64,000 nt of DNA, taken from positions 806,001-870,000 of the forward strand of contig NOKP01000019.1 in the NCBI GenBank assembly GCA_002682825.1. Direction: 5' to 3'. The translations under genes were made by a program, and so were the position numbers. The stretch is from Neonectria sp. B-13 (Eukaryota; Ascomycota; Sordariomycetes; Hypocreales; Nectriaceae). Shown here one piece after another: positions 54,968 to 64,000 of the stretch (position 1 is its first letter; each line of letters begins with the position of its first letter). Under the pieces are notes generated by a model. The model saw nothing but the letters and a program-made list of their open reading frames with translations, ran no database searches and had not been told where the DNA came from.

Positions 54968-57424
54968 ATGGAAGCCTTCGGTGTTGCGGCGAGCGCCCTC
55001 GCTATCATCCATCTAGGCATCAAATCAGTTCAAGCAACTCGAGACTTCTTGGCGGCCTTCGAGGACAAGCCGGAATCAGTTGCGCAACTCGAAAGAGACA
55101 TCGAATCATTGTCTGTCATTCTCGAGAGACTGTCGCATTGTCCGCTGGATACCTCGTCTACCACAACAGTAACGTCGCTAAAGCTCCATCTGAATGCCTG
55201 CAACAAGGAACTTTCGACAATCGACTCCCTGCTGCGGCGTTGGAGCAAGAAACCGGGTGGGACTGCGAGCCGACTGCGAAATGGTTTCCGAACGATATTC
55301 ATGGATAAGGACTTGGAGCGAGCACGCAGCCAGCTACGAGACTTCAGGATCCAGCTCAATCTATACCTTGGACTACTTCAGGCCGAAGCCACTGCTAGTA
55401 TTTCCTCGCTCAACGCTAGCACCACCGATGCCACGAGCAACATGTTGCAGCAAATTCTCAGCAGCGTCGGAAGGGTACACGACCGCCTGGACACCACGAA
55501 TATCGCAACAAGCACTGCTTCGGGAATTGTCGAGAATGATGTGATGGAAGCATGTTCGGAGCTTGAAGAAAGCATGGAGCGACTAGGGAGCTTGGTCGAC
55601 CACGAGGGCTCGACCCTCGAAGCAGAAAACGCGGAGCAAATTGTCGATGATCTGCGAACTCTGCTTCGGTCCGCCAGAGACCAGGTGCTCACTGGTTACC
55701 GCGATCTGCGCGTGGATCATCATAAAGAGGAGATAGACAGCAAGCGCAGCTTACAAAGTGACTTGCGGCTGATCGAGGGTCTTCTTCTCGGTGCCCCAGT
55801 CATGGCAATTAATCAACCCGGTAGGTCGTGGATGTACCGCATGGTTCCCAATCGATGAGTTTCTCGCTTTCAATGTTTTCTTCGCCACTCGGTAATGTTT
55901 TCAAGCTGACAAAACACAGCTACAAGTCCCAGCCAGTTTCTGGGCAAGACCCCTAGTGGCTGCGTTATCAAACAGGAGCGGCTCCGGGAGGAAATTGACA
56001 TTGGCTGTGGCATCATCACCGTCACCTCAAACAAACGACGACGGCTGAACAATAACTCCATGTTGTCATCTTCGGACCTTGACGGGTGCCACAAAAACAC
56101 CATTGCCAGTCTGCTATTCCGTCCAGCCAACTCCTCGTCGATGGTTGCGCTTTCGGTAGCACAGGGCCAGTTCCTCGACCACAGCGTCCAGAGCATTCCC
56201 ATAATATCGATCAACCCCATAATACCAAAAGACTCCCTTGTTTTCAGAGTTGTTGAGAACGGGCGTCTTGATGAGTTTCGCACCATGCTTGCCGAAGAGA
56301 AGACCAGCGTGAGAGTCCATGACGATGACGGCACGGGACTTCTCGAAGTGAGTCTTTCCGACCATAAGACTCAGACCCTTACCTAAACGTGATGTCTAGT
56401 ATGCTGTACAACACCCACATATGTGCCAGTTTCTCATTGAGGCTGGTGTGAATGTCGACCATGTTGGTGGCGGCAGTAGCCCCTTGGTGATAGCGGTGAG
56501 CAGACAGCACAACGCAACCGTTCGACTGCTCCTCCAACATGAAGCGGACCCCCTTCTCGCCACACCCGACTTTGTTTCACCATTCCTGTTAGCCTCCGAT
56601 TCTGCCGACACTGTACGTATGCCATGTTGCCATCAAGTCCAATCAAGGGCTCATTGATGTACTGACCAAAGCAGTCAACCCTTGAACTGTGTTGGCAGCT
56701 TAGTTCTCATTTTATCAGGGATGAAGTCAACACATACTGGCATACTGACCAAACGGCCCTGCTCGCTGCTTGCTCCTCTACTGAAGGACATTGCACTCGC
56801 GCAGTTTTGGCCGTCTTGGATGGCATGGGCGCCGATTTTGGGGCTCGAGAAATGAGAGCCTTTCATCAATATAAACCCCGACCAGGCTTTACGGGGTTGC
56901 ACACCCTCCTGTATTATGCACACTATCCCGAAACGCAAGATGAGTTAGAGAGTGTCGTTTTCCTCATCAAGAGAGGCATCTCAGTCCACGCAGTGGATGA
57001 TGCAGGTCGAACGGTGAGTATGGTGGCATATTCGTCAGGCTTTTATGTATATTTCGGATCCTATAGAGGAGACCTTTGGGATGCAGCACTGGTAATTTGT
57101 GGATACGACCTGAAAGACTTCCGAAGAGATTATCCTAGGCTGGCGAGGTACATTCTTCGGTACGATAGAGACGCCTTCGAAAGGCTCTGGCAGGGCATGG
57201 AAGATCTATGTCCATACTGGGATGATTGCCGATGGCCCGAGACGGGCGGGGACAGTGAATATGGGTATCTTGATATTTACGGTGATGTATTTCATCTTTC
57301 AGATGATTCAGGACATGCGCTATCTGGCTCTGAGGTGGAATATGTTGAAGATACGGATCCTGACGAAGACGACCGCAGTCCCTCTGAAGTCGGGTCTGAC
57401 CTCTTGGCCACAGCTAGGGATTAG
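54968..57424 (+). CDS. PigL_N-like/ankyrin repeat protein
   Basis: Four exons: 54968-55820, 55920-56347, 56400-56612 and 56675-57424. The GT-AG introns are 99, 52 and 62 bp, and the product is 747 aa. The N-terminus MEAFGVAASALAIIHLGIKS, followed by LERDIESLSVILERL, matches the fungal N-terminal helical domain (PF17111-like, found on many NLR-like and ankyrin proteins). A long helical region runs to about residue 290. Around residues 405-500 there are about two ankyrin repeats (GTGLLEYAVQHPHMCQFLIEAGVNVDHVGG; SPLVIAVSRQHNATVRLLLQHEADP). The C-terminal 250 residues (GSYRGDLWDAALVICGYDL, then RLARYILRYDRDAFERLW) end in an acidic tail of about 60 residues that I do not recognise. There is no NTPase domain. 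A role in recognition or signalling is likely by family only. Confidence 0.85.
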
Positions 57425-57986
57425 TATACTAGGAAAGGGGGAAAGAGAGTCTATCGTGATAATTGAGTCTGACAATTGGGAGCTAGATAGGATACGTGTC
57501 GTGCTCCTAGATCTATAGGGCCCAGACGTTTTACCGAATTATTTCAGACCACACATTAGTAATAACCTCTCCTAATACTAGTTAACTCGGAGACGGAACT
57601 CAAGCACACTAAAATCCATTTCCGTTTCTAGAGCTGAGTTCTGGCCGCTTTAGGGTGAGATGCTGCTGAGCGAGGCTGAGGGGTGGAGGGCCTACTTTTG
57701 GGATCACAAATCCCGACCGTGTCCTTATTGACCGCTAGACCAAAAGTAAGATACCTTACACTTGGGCAGGTCATATCTCTTATAGGAGGTGGTCACCCAC
57801 CAACAGTCCCAGATCGGGGACGCAGCCCCATGTTTCGTGCCCCTGTAGAGAGTCAGTGGAATTTGACCGCAGTCTACGTATCCGTTTGCTAAATGATCTT
57901 AAGGTGCGTATTACTCTAAGCATCCAACGCGGCGGTGTGATGCCTCAGGCAACTCTCACAGCCTCACTGCCAACCCCTACCTAGTC
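57425..57986. other. Intergenic
   Basis: No gene is recognised. If the HET remnant that follows once had a 5' half, it should lie here, but I see no matching HET N-terminal motif. Confidence 0.5.
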
Positions 57987-58487
57987 TTGACTCCAACTTC
58001 ATCCATCACATTTCTTCACACATCCTCTTGCAAATATCTTTGCTTCTACACACGGCTTGTTATTCAGGAACTAGTCTGCGGCGACCTGGGCGATAAACAA
58101 GACCGAATAACAGTACAGCGTGGCCAGGATAGTCTGAAGTGGACGAGTATTGTTGTTGCAGCCGTGCGTATGAAAGCGAGACAGAACGACTTACGACAGC
58201 CATTACCCATCACTGATACCATTATCGAACTGAATAGCCTACGGGAGAGCACATTAAACTTTATCGCGAGACCAAACAACCACAGTAATGCCTCTTTAGA
58301 CCTAGTGCATCGGTATTGACACTTCTTCGCCACTGACCTTAGGGATAAGCTGTATGCTCTTTGCAACATGTTCAGCAAGGGTAAGGAGAAACGGTTGACT
58401 ACAAGATACGACACGAAAGTAGAGAAAATTTATCTAGACTTTGCTGTGGATAAGTTATCAGTAGACAAGGACCTCAAAATGCTTTGA
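57987..58487 (+). pseudogene. HET-domain protein remnant with one in-frame TGA
   Basis: A single 166-codon frame is interrupted only by TGA at 58317-58319. Before it, LVIQELVCGDL resembles the R-x-W-x-x-QE(L/I) motif of HET (heterokaryon incompatibility) domains. After it, FFATDLRDKLYALCNMFS is the unmistakable 'DpRDkvyALLGL' motif, followed by YDTKVEKIYLDFAVDKL, which matches the 'Y..sv.evY.dfa' segment. The N-terminal part of the HET domain is absent, so the gene is also truncated. HET proteins trigger cell death on fusion of incompatible strains. The open sequence on both sides of the stop suggests recent loss. Confidence 0.7.
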
Positions 58488-58889
58488 CAAGAGACAAGCG
58501 GAGGGCTGACGAAATGGGCTGAGCTTAGTGAGGCACCGTTGGAACGTCAAACTTCAGGATGGAAAGGGCGTGAGGCGGCGGTGCAGCAGCCAAATCCGCT
58601 TCAAGCAGGTTCTTCGCACATAAAAAGGCTCGCAGGCCCCCTAACCAGCGGAGAAGACAAGACAGCTTGTCAACATTTTCTCTCCATGATTTGCAGAATC
58701 CAGTAGACTTGGCTTCTATTGACAGCATGCAGCAAACTCTATCTGCTATATCCTATATATATAATAGGGGAGAATCATCATCCGTAAAGACTGTAGACCT
58801 CCCTGTTCGTTGGGGTCGAGGCTATACGTTTGACTAAATGGCTTCTTTGTTAGTATATCGGCTGTTTTGTGCCGCATGCTAGCCTATGG
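58488..58889. other. Intergenic
   Basis: A short TA-alternating stretch lies at about 58753-58765. It may include a further 3' exon of the minus-strand gene at 58890, since GT-AG ends at about 58894 and 58834 would be possible. Nothing else is seen. Confidence 0.5.
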
Positions 58890-59546
58890 TCACTTACACC
58901 TATCCCACGACATGGGTTCGGCCTGTTCCTTTTCCGACTCCTTCCAAACACGAGCCACCCAGCACGTCACAAGCAAGTCGAGGTCCTTGGCCTCCAGGGC
59001 CGTCTTCAGTCGGAGCTTAGGGTGGTCGACAATCGCCTCGTCCTGTCTCGCCGCCCTCGTCTCAACAGCAACTAGGCGGCCTCTTTCATCCTCCCAGTCG
59101 ATTTGGTCGCGGTGCTTGAGCTTTTGTTTCATACTTTGCCCAGCTTTGAAGTGCCCCTTGGCCTCGCACGATAGCCAATTCACTCCCCCCAGCAGCGTCA
59201 CACACTTATATGTGCGCTTGCAGCTCGATTGTCCGTTGATCTCCACACTCTGGTTCATTGAAACTGCTTTCCGGATATCGTAAATATGATCAGTGCGTGA
59301 CCTGATCTCGCCGTCACCATCGTTGTCGGATAAGCGGTAGCGGACGCGCTCAATCCCGTAAATTGATGCGCGAGCCTCAATCGGAGGGTTGCTGATCTGG
59401 AATGCGGGTCTCCAAGGTTGGCCTTCTTGGTAAATGGATTCCCCATTGAGAATGAGACAGACGAGTTCTTTGTCTGTGAGTTGGTCTGTAGGTCCGGATC
59501 CTGTCACGTCGTCGTAGGTGGGAGGGCCTAGTGGTTGGGAGGGCAT
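58890..59546 (-). CDS. Hypothetical protein, 218 aa
   Basis: An open frame starting MPSQPLGPPTYDDVTG encodes a soluble protein with a Pro-rich start. It continues with KELVCLILNGESIYQEGQPW, then PAFQISNPPIEARASIYGIERVRYRL, which looks like a beta-rich lipid- or ligand-binding core, and a charged helical C-terminus. The order 'P..YD...LILDG..IY...' with 'aLYeLsr' resembles an uncharacterised fungal family often called hypothetical. No signal peptide or membrane helix is seen. A possible donor (AG|GTGTAAGT) near the stop means the true C-terminus may differ. Function unknown. Confidence 0.6.
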   Translation of the reverse strand: MPSQPLGPPTYDDVTGSGPTDQLTDKELVCLILNGESIYQEGQPWRPAFQISNPPIEARASIYGIERVRYRLSDNDGDGEIRSRTDHIYDIRKAVSMNQSVEINGQSSCKRTYKCVTLLGGVNWLSCEAKGHFKAGQSMKQKLKHRDQIDWEDERGRLVAVETRAARQDEAIVDHPKLRLKTALEAKDLDLLVTCWVARVWKESEKEQAEPMSWDRCK

Positions 59547-60534
59547 CTTGGCAGGTCTGCGGGGATCAGTAGGCCGTTAAGCTTAAAATAAATAAGATCC
59601 AGCGGGCTAGTACTTCTGTATTTATGCTGTGGAATGCCAAGTGGTGACCATGCCAGGATATTGCGGCGCAGACGGCTTGGCTTGAAGGCAGTGCAGAGTC
59701 GGCCGTTACCGCTTTTGCAATCGATGTCGCGCGTTTACTTGGCGCAAACCATAGTCTGTAGTCGAAATAGTGAACTAGCCGCATGGAATCTTTTGTCATT
59801 ACGTATTGAGATTGAGTCTGTTGGCACGGAATGATGAGCCCGGATGGCCGAGGTTTGTTTGGTTGGCGATGACAAGAGCGATTTTAGCGCTGCCTCGACC
59901 AAAGGTTGACCCAATCATGTTGGACAGAAGCAGCTGTCAAAGACACGCATGCCTGACAGAGCATACTCCTCTCGATTTCTCAATGTCGGCCTCCCGCATA
60001 GCTTGTCCACGTGATGCCTGATGGAATCCCATGGAACCGGGTCGAACCTTAGGACAGTTGTTCTATAGGCTTTGATAATTCAATAGCTCCAAGATCGCGA
60101 CAACCTACATGCGAAGGTGCCTAATTCGAGAAAACAGAGTGCTGGGAACCAGTCGAGCAAAGAATGCCTGCCGTAAACGAATCGTCCCTCGCCGGAGCGC
60201 AGAATTCTGGGACGCACTCGATCCTTCTAACATGGAACAAGTGCTACAAGCCGTCAAAGAAGAAGTAAAGCTATAAGTCAAGCTCTCTATACAGTGTATG
60301 TAATGTCTGACTTGCGTTACATATCAGTTCAACAGACCAGAACCAACGGGCGAGTTCCATTACGTGGATACTATGTCGACTGGCGCTCCAATTGGAGATA
60401 GCAAGCCGTGTTACCGCGATTGGCTAGTCTTCCTTCTCCGCGGCGAATTTATTATCAGTGGACAAGGACGAGTAACGTAGGCTGGCTGCGCATACCATGT
60501 TACGGACGAGGTCAGGCGGCCCCATTGGGACCTA
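59547..60534. other. Intergenic
   Basis: Short frames only. No domain, repeat or RNA gene is recognised. Confidence 0.55.
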
Positions 60535-60925
60535 TTATCGCGTTAGGTGTTCGGAACCGTGCTTGGAGCCCGGAGGAGAAGAAGGCTGGCTCGGGGCGAC
60601 GGAGGAGAAGCCGGACATGGTGCCATCACCGGGTGGTGAGCTGGGTAGTGACTGGGCGTCGCTCCCGGGTAAGTTCAGCACGCAGGCGGCGCAGATGTTC
60701 AACCCGACATTCATGGGTATGCATTTTAGGTTCAGCACCTCCTCGATAATCAGGATGCGTTCGTTTGGCGCCACTCCCTCTAGCATGGTATGGAAGTCGC
60801 ATAGGAAGTTCTCGTCGGGGCGATTGTTGGGGACGCGGCGGAACTTGTGGGTGAGCCACTGCATCGCGCAGGGCGGAGTCGTGGTTCCCACCGACGTTCA
60901 CGATGGAGGGCCAGTTTCCTGATAT
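60535..60925 (-). pseudogene. O-methyltransferase-like relic
   Basis: On the minus strand, one frame near 60910 reads WPSIVNVGGNHDS, resembling the SAM-binding 'vvDvGGghG' motif of fungal O-methyltransferases. A second frame, after a gap far too short for the missing middle, reads FRRVPNNRPDENFLCDF and then APNERILIIEEVL. This matches the 'lRrvlhdWpDe...il..l..a..p.srlLi.e.vl' segment. The order is right but the frames differ and the middle of the domain is missing, so this is a deleted and frame-broken copy. Identification rests on these two motifs only. Confidence 0.45.
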
Positions 60926-61363
60926 CGTTCCTAGCCGGGTAGAACATTAGCTAGAGCTATGTAGTGGCGTGGCCCAGCAACTCTCTTACCTCCCATAGTA
61001 TGTTACAAGTAGAGAGGGCAAATCCTAAGATAACTTTCAAGTTCCAGAGGATTCAAAGGGGCGGAGGGAATGGTGAATGCCAGTCACTAGGGCTCAAGGA
61101 GCTACATGAAAACAACGGGATCCTGGCATACCCGAGTCCTGACATATATTTTCACTTAAAAATGGTGCTCTACATAACTAAACAAATGACAACAGTAACT
61201 TGCCTGGGTAGTTAAAAAATTGCGGACTTCAGACGGAAAACAGCAAACTTAGAAATCTGAGTGAGCTTCCCTGATACTGTAAGCATTAACATGATTTCAC
61301 AAACGATTTAATATGTCGAATTCTCCCAGCTGTACCTGATGCACTTGATTTCTATCAAATGTT
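60926..61363. other. Intergenic
   Basis: AT-rich spacer containing the 3' end of the kelch gene. Nothing else is recognised. Confidence 0.6.
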
Positions 61364-62645
61364 CTAGGAAAGTTTCAGTAGCCATCCGTCCGACTCTGTC
61401 TCGCCCTTGGCGTTGATGCCTCCCCAGAATACAACACTCTTCCCGCCACACAAATCCGCACCGAAAAAGCCCCGAGGTCCGGGGTGAGCTTTCCCATCAG
61501 CTTGTTTGGGCTCTGTAGGAGTTATCTCCATCTCGGACCAGCTGAAAGACCCGGAGGCTACGCCAGGGATGTTGTCTCGAACCGTATCTTTGACACTGGA
61601 CGCACTCAGACCATCTGAAGGCAGTTGCAATGACCACATGTCAGAGCAGAATTGGCCTTCTCGGCTTCCAAAGAAGTACACAAGGTAGTTTCTTCCGAAG
61701 CCTGTTGTCATCGCAATCAGACCACTGCCAACTCGCGGTCGAGGTCCAGGAGTGAGTGGGCTCGTGGGAAAGTCAACGCTTGACCACCGCAAATCTCTGT
61801 CGAGTGCATCTAGCTTGAGGAAATGAATCGACCCGCTCACACCAGATTCGGCGCCGATGCAGTAAAGTGTCTCATTCACCAAGGCTGAATTTAGTGATGG
61901 TCCTGGAGCAGATGGAAGCTGGCTCCAGACCGTGTGAGTAAAGTCAAACAGCCATGTATCAGAAGACTGCGACCCCTCTCCCTCTCGACCTGGTTCTGTT
62001 TTTCCGCCGTGAAGAACGAGGATGTCTTGCTTTTCGTCGAAGAAGATATGGTGATCGGATCTCGGTGCAGGCGTCTCTGTGTCATTGCCATGAATTCTGG
62101 ACCATTGGATTTTCTGTGAATCCCAGACCCATAACGATGAACCGTCGTCAATGTTGTTTCCATATTTATCTCGGCCACCGTGGACAATCAGTGACGTGTG
62201 GCGAGCACAAGCGGCGTGTCCAGTCCGAGGCAATGGCCCTGGTGTGTCTGTAGCGGCGTGTTCGTCAGGAGCGGCAACGGCTGGATAGCACGCGTAGTCG
62301 ATATCGTTAGGCTGGTCATCGGAGGGCACCGCAATGGCGTGTATGTCTGTAGAAGACAGTTGACCACCTGGGCTCTCGCCTCCAAATATGTACGCTTTGT
62401 TGCCAATGACTGTGATGGTGTGACGCGACCGAGCCAACGCAAGGCTACCACTGTCAGTATCAAGCATCCGCAAACTAGGACATCAAAGATTCTTACGAGC
62501 TATCATGTCCTGAAGTTGTAGCTATTTGGCTCAAGGAAGCCTTGAGAAGCTGTGTGGGTTTCGCCACGGTAGCCACAGCTGCTGCTTGAATGCCCGTGGA
62601 GACAATCTGTTCGGCGACAAGAGCTCCTGCAGCGATCTCGGCCAT
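61364..62645 (-). CDS. Kelch-repeat beta-propeller protein
   Basis: Two exons, 62645-62497 and 62450-61364, with a short 46-bp GT-AG intron, give 411 aa. An alanine-rich N-terminal helix (MAEIAAGALVAEQIVSTGIQ) precedes about six kelch blades. Each blade shows a di-glycine followed by a spaced Tyr/Trp pair: YIFGGESPGG, IVHGGRDKYGNN...WVWD, LVLHGGKTEPG...TWLFD, LYCIGAES, YFFGSREG...MWSLQL and VFWGGINAKG. The family includes nitrile-specifier-like and RING-independent kelch proteins in fungi. These act as scaffolds or small enzymes, so a precise role cannot be given. No F-box, BTB or signal peptide is present. The neighbours offer no pathway context. Confidence 0.87.
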
Positions 62646-63392
62646 TTTTAGGGTACTGAGATAATTATCCAGTGAAGTTGTGGTGGGATGGATGGATCTG
62701 AAAGGTAGCTTTGCTGTTTTCGATGTCATAAAAAGTACATGACGTATTCTGAGACTATTTTGATACATGATTACTGCAGATCTTTGCGATATGACGTAAC
62801 CACTCGGCTTTTCACACTTTGGATAAGAAGCGACGATGGTCACAGATTCTAAAGCTCACAAGTGCTCTCTAATGCACTACTGATATAATCTCTATAATAA
62901 ATCTAGAGGGTATTCGCAACGATTAAGGCGACCTCGCCGTGACTGTAGGCTTAGGTAATAAGCCGGCCACCCACATGCATACCTGTGATGATCAAGTCTA
63001 ACAGTGTCTCATGGCCAGAATGAAGCTAAGAGACTAATGCGATATCGATGCAATCCACGTTACAAGTGCTATTTTTCCTGAAGCCGAGCTTTCACACACT
63101 TCTCATATTTACTAGGGGGATTTCCCTCGCAACCCTCAGCAAGATCATACATCTAGAAAAGCAGGGGATGTTACTCAGTACGATAGAAGCGAGACCTGGC
63201 CCCCTCAGTGTCCAGAAGGTGATGAAACACGAGCGTAGGTTTGTTTTGGGAGGGGCCGGAAGGCACGCCTGGAGTCTTTGTCGAGACCCTGGAGGTCACT
63301 CCCCGCTTGCAAATTCGTAGCTACTGCATTTAACATTGAAGATGGATGTCAGCTGAGGATGGTAAGGGAGCAGTCTTCATCCTATTATCGAG
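62646..63392. other. Intergenic
   Basis: It holds the kelch gene promoter and the 3' region of the last gene. A 90-codon plus frame at 63048-63320 has no recognised domain. Confidence 0.55.
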
Positions 63393-63841
63393 TCAAGGAA
63401 GCGGAAAATACACTTCAATTCCGATGTAGTCGGGGATTGGAATGAACAAATCGTCAAGTGGAGAGCTGCTAAGCAGTAGCCAGTTGGTTCCCACCGTACA
63501 GGAATTCCACTGGTCGGGAGCAATTCCTGGCCATTCCAGACTAATGCCAAGACTAGGCTCGCCCTGCAAGTGTCGCAGCTCCGATGTACTGTCAAATGAA
63601 GTGTCAGCGACTGACTCTGCATGTGGCTGGTCCCCTGCGAGCGCATTCTGCTAAGACATGGCGTCGGTGTCCTGACTCGGGTCTCTTTACCGATGGCGAA
63701 TTGATGTTTCGGCTGAGAATTTAGGCCGTTCCCGTCAACGTGGTTTGCAAACACTTGAGACTCCTTGCTGTGCAGTGAGTAAATGCCATTCCTCCCGAGC
63801 ACTTGATGTTTGACCTCGAACAAGCTCCTAGTGTCCGACAT
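63393..63841 (-). CDS. Hypothetical protein, 130 aa
   Basis: Two exons, 63841-63691 and 63634-63393, joined across a 56-bp GT-AG intron (GTAAAG ... CTCGCAG). This junction is preferred because it opens a second exon that reads as well-formed protein (LQGEPSLGISLEWPGIAPDQ, then SPLDDLFIPIPDYIGIEVY). Reading straight through gives a longer but less protein-like 154-aa frame. The product is soluble and acidic near its C-terminus, without signal peptide or membrane helix. I do not recognise it, and it could be a fragment of a larger fungal protein. The splice model is a hand prediction. Confidence 0.5.
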
Positions 63842-64000
63842 TTGACAGCGGTATTTGTCGAGGATGTCGCATTAAGGGTGTTTTGATTTTATAGTCGTTC
63901 ATGTCACTGTGCTGAGTTGCTGGGTCCCTACTATTTTCTGTCATAAGAAATGGTTGCTCTTCATCGCGTATAATTCTCTAGAACCTTTCTCCATAATGTT

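Noticed and set aside
1..64000. CRISPR arrays, bacterial operons, rRNA
   Set aside because: Spliced genes show this is a fungal nuclear window; no regularly spaced repeats with unique spacers and no rRNA core sequences were seen.

Overview
The window is nuclear DNA of a filamentous ascomycete (Pezizomycotina, probably a sordariomycete). The evidence is spliced genes with 46-125 bp GT-AG introns, Zn2Cys6 regulators, a PDR-type ABC pump, a chloroperoxidase-like enzyme, HET and NACHT remnants and a PigL_N-like ankyrin protein. The species cannot be named from the sequence alone. Gene density is low, about 19 intact genes in 64 kb. Long gene-free stretches and several broken genes suggest an accessory or subtelomere-like region. 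All exon structures below were read by hand from splice sites and frame continuity.

Layout. 0-17 kb: a decayed protein kinase, a secreted-type M13 peptidase, two secreted M14 carboxypeptidases, an acetoacetate-decarboxylase-like enzyme and two short-chain dehydrogenases. 18-25 kb: an unrecognised protein with an EKEV repeat, a heme-thiolate peroxidase and a Zn2Cys6 regulator. 25.8-28.2 kb: a gene graveyard (NACHT fragment, alpha/beta hydrolase with three in-frame amber codons, aminotransferase tail) next to an intact small secreted cysteine-containing protein. 28-37 kb: mostly empty, broken by one amino acid transporter. 37-42.4 kb: a DUF7730-like protein, a membrane-anchored dehydrogenase and an Rtg2-like Ppx/GppA protein with a GC-AG intron.

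44-54 kb is the most coherent block. A full-size PDR ABC transporter converges on a Zn2Cys6 regulator, which is divergent from a DHA1-type MFS pump. The divergent promoter contains a 12-bp tandem repeat that places CGG triplets at regular spacing. This looks like a locally regulated efflux module. 55-64 kb: an ankyrin/PigL_N-like protein, a HET-protein remnant broken by one TGA, an unknown 218-aa protein, an O-methyltransferase-like relic, a kelch protein and an unknown 130-aa protein.

How the genes may work together (inference): the secreted peptidases, small secreted protein and peroxidase fit an organism that interacts with a host or digests protein. The efflux block fits toxin or xenobiotic export. 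The HET, NACHT and ankyrin genes fit fungal self/non-self recognition. No PKS, NRPS or terpene backbone enzyme is present, so no classical biosynthetic cluster is claimed.
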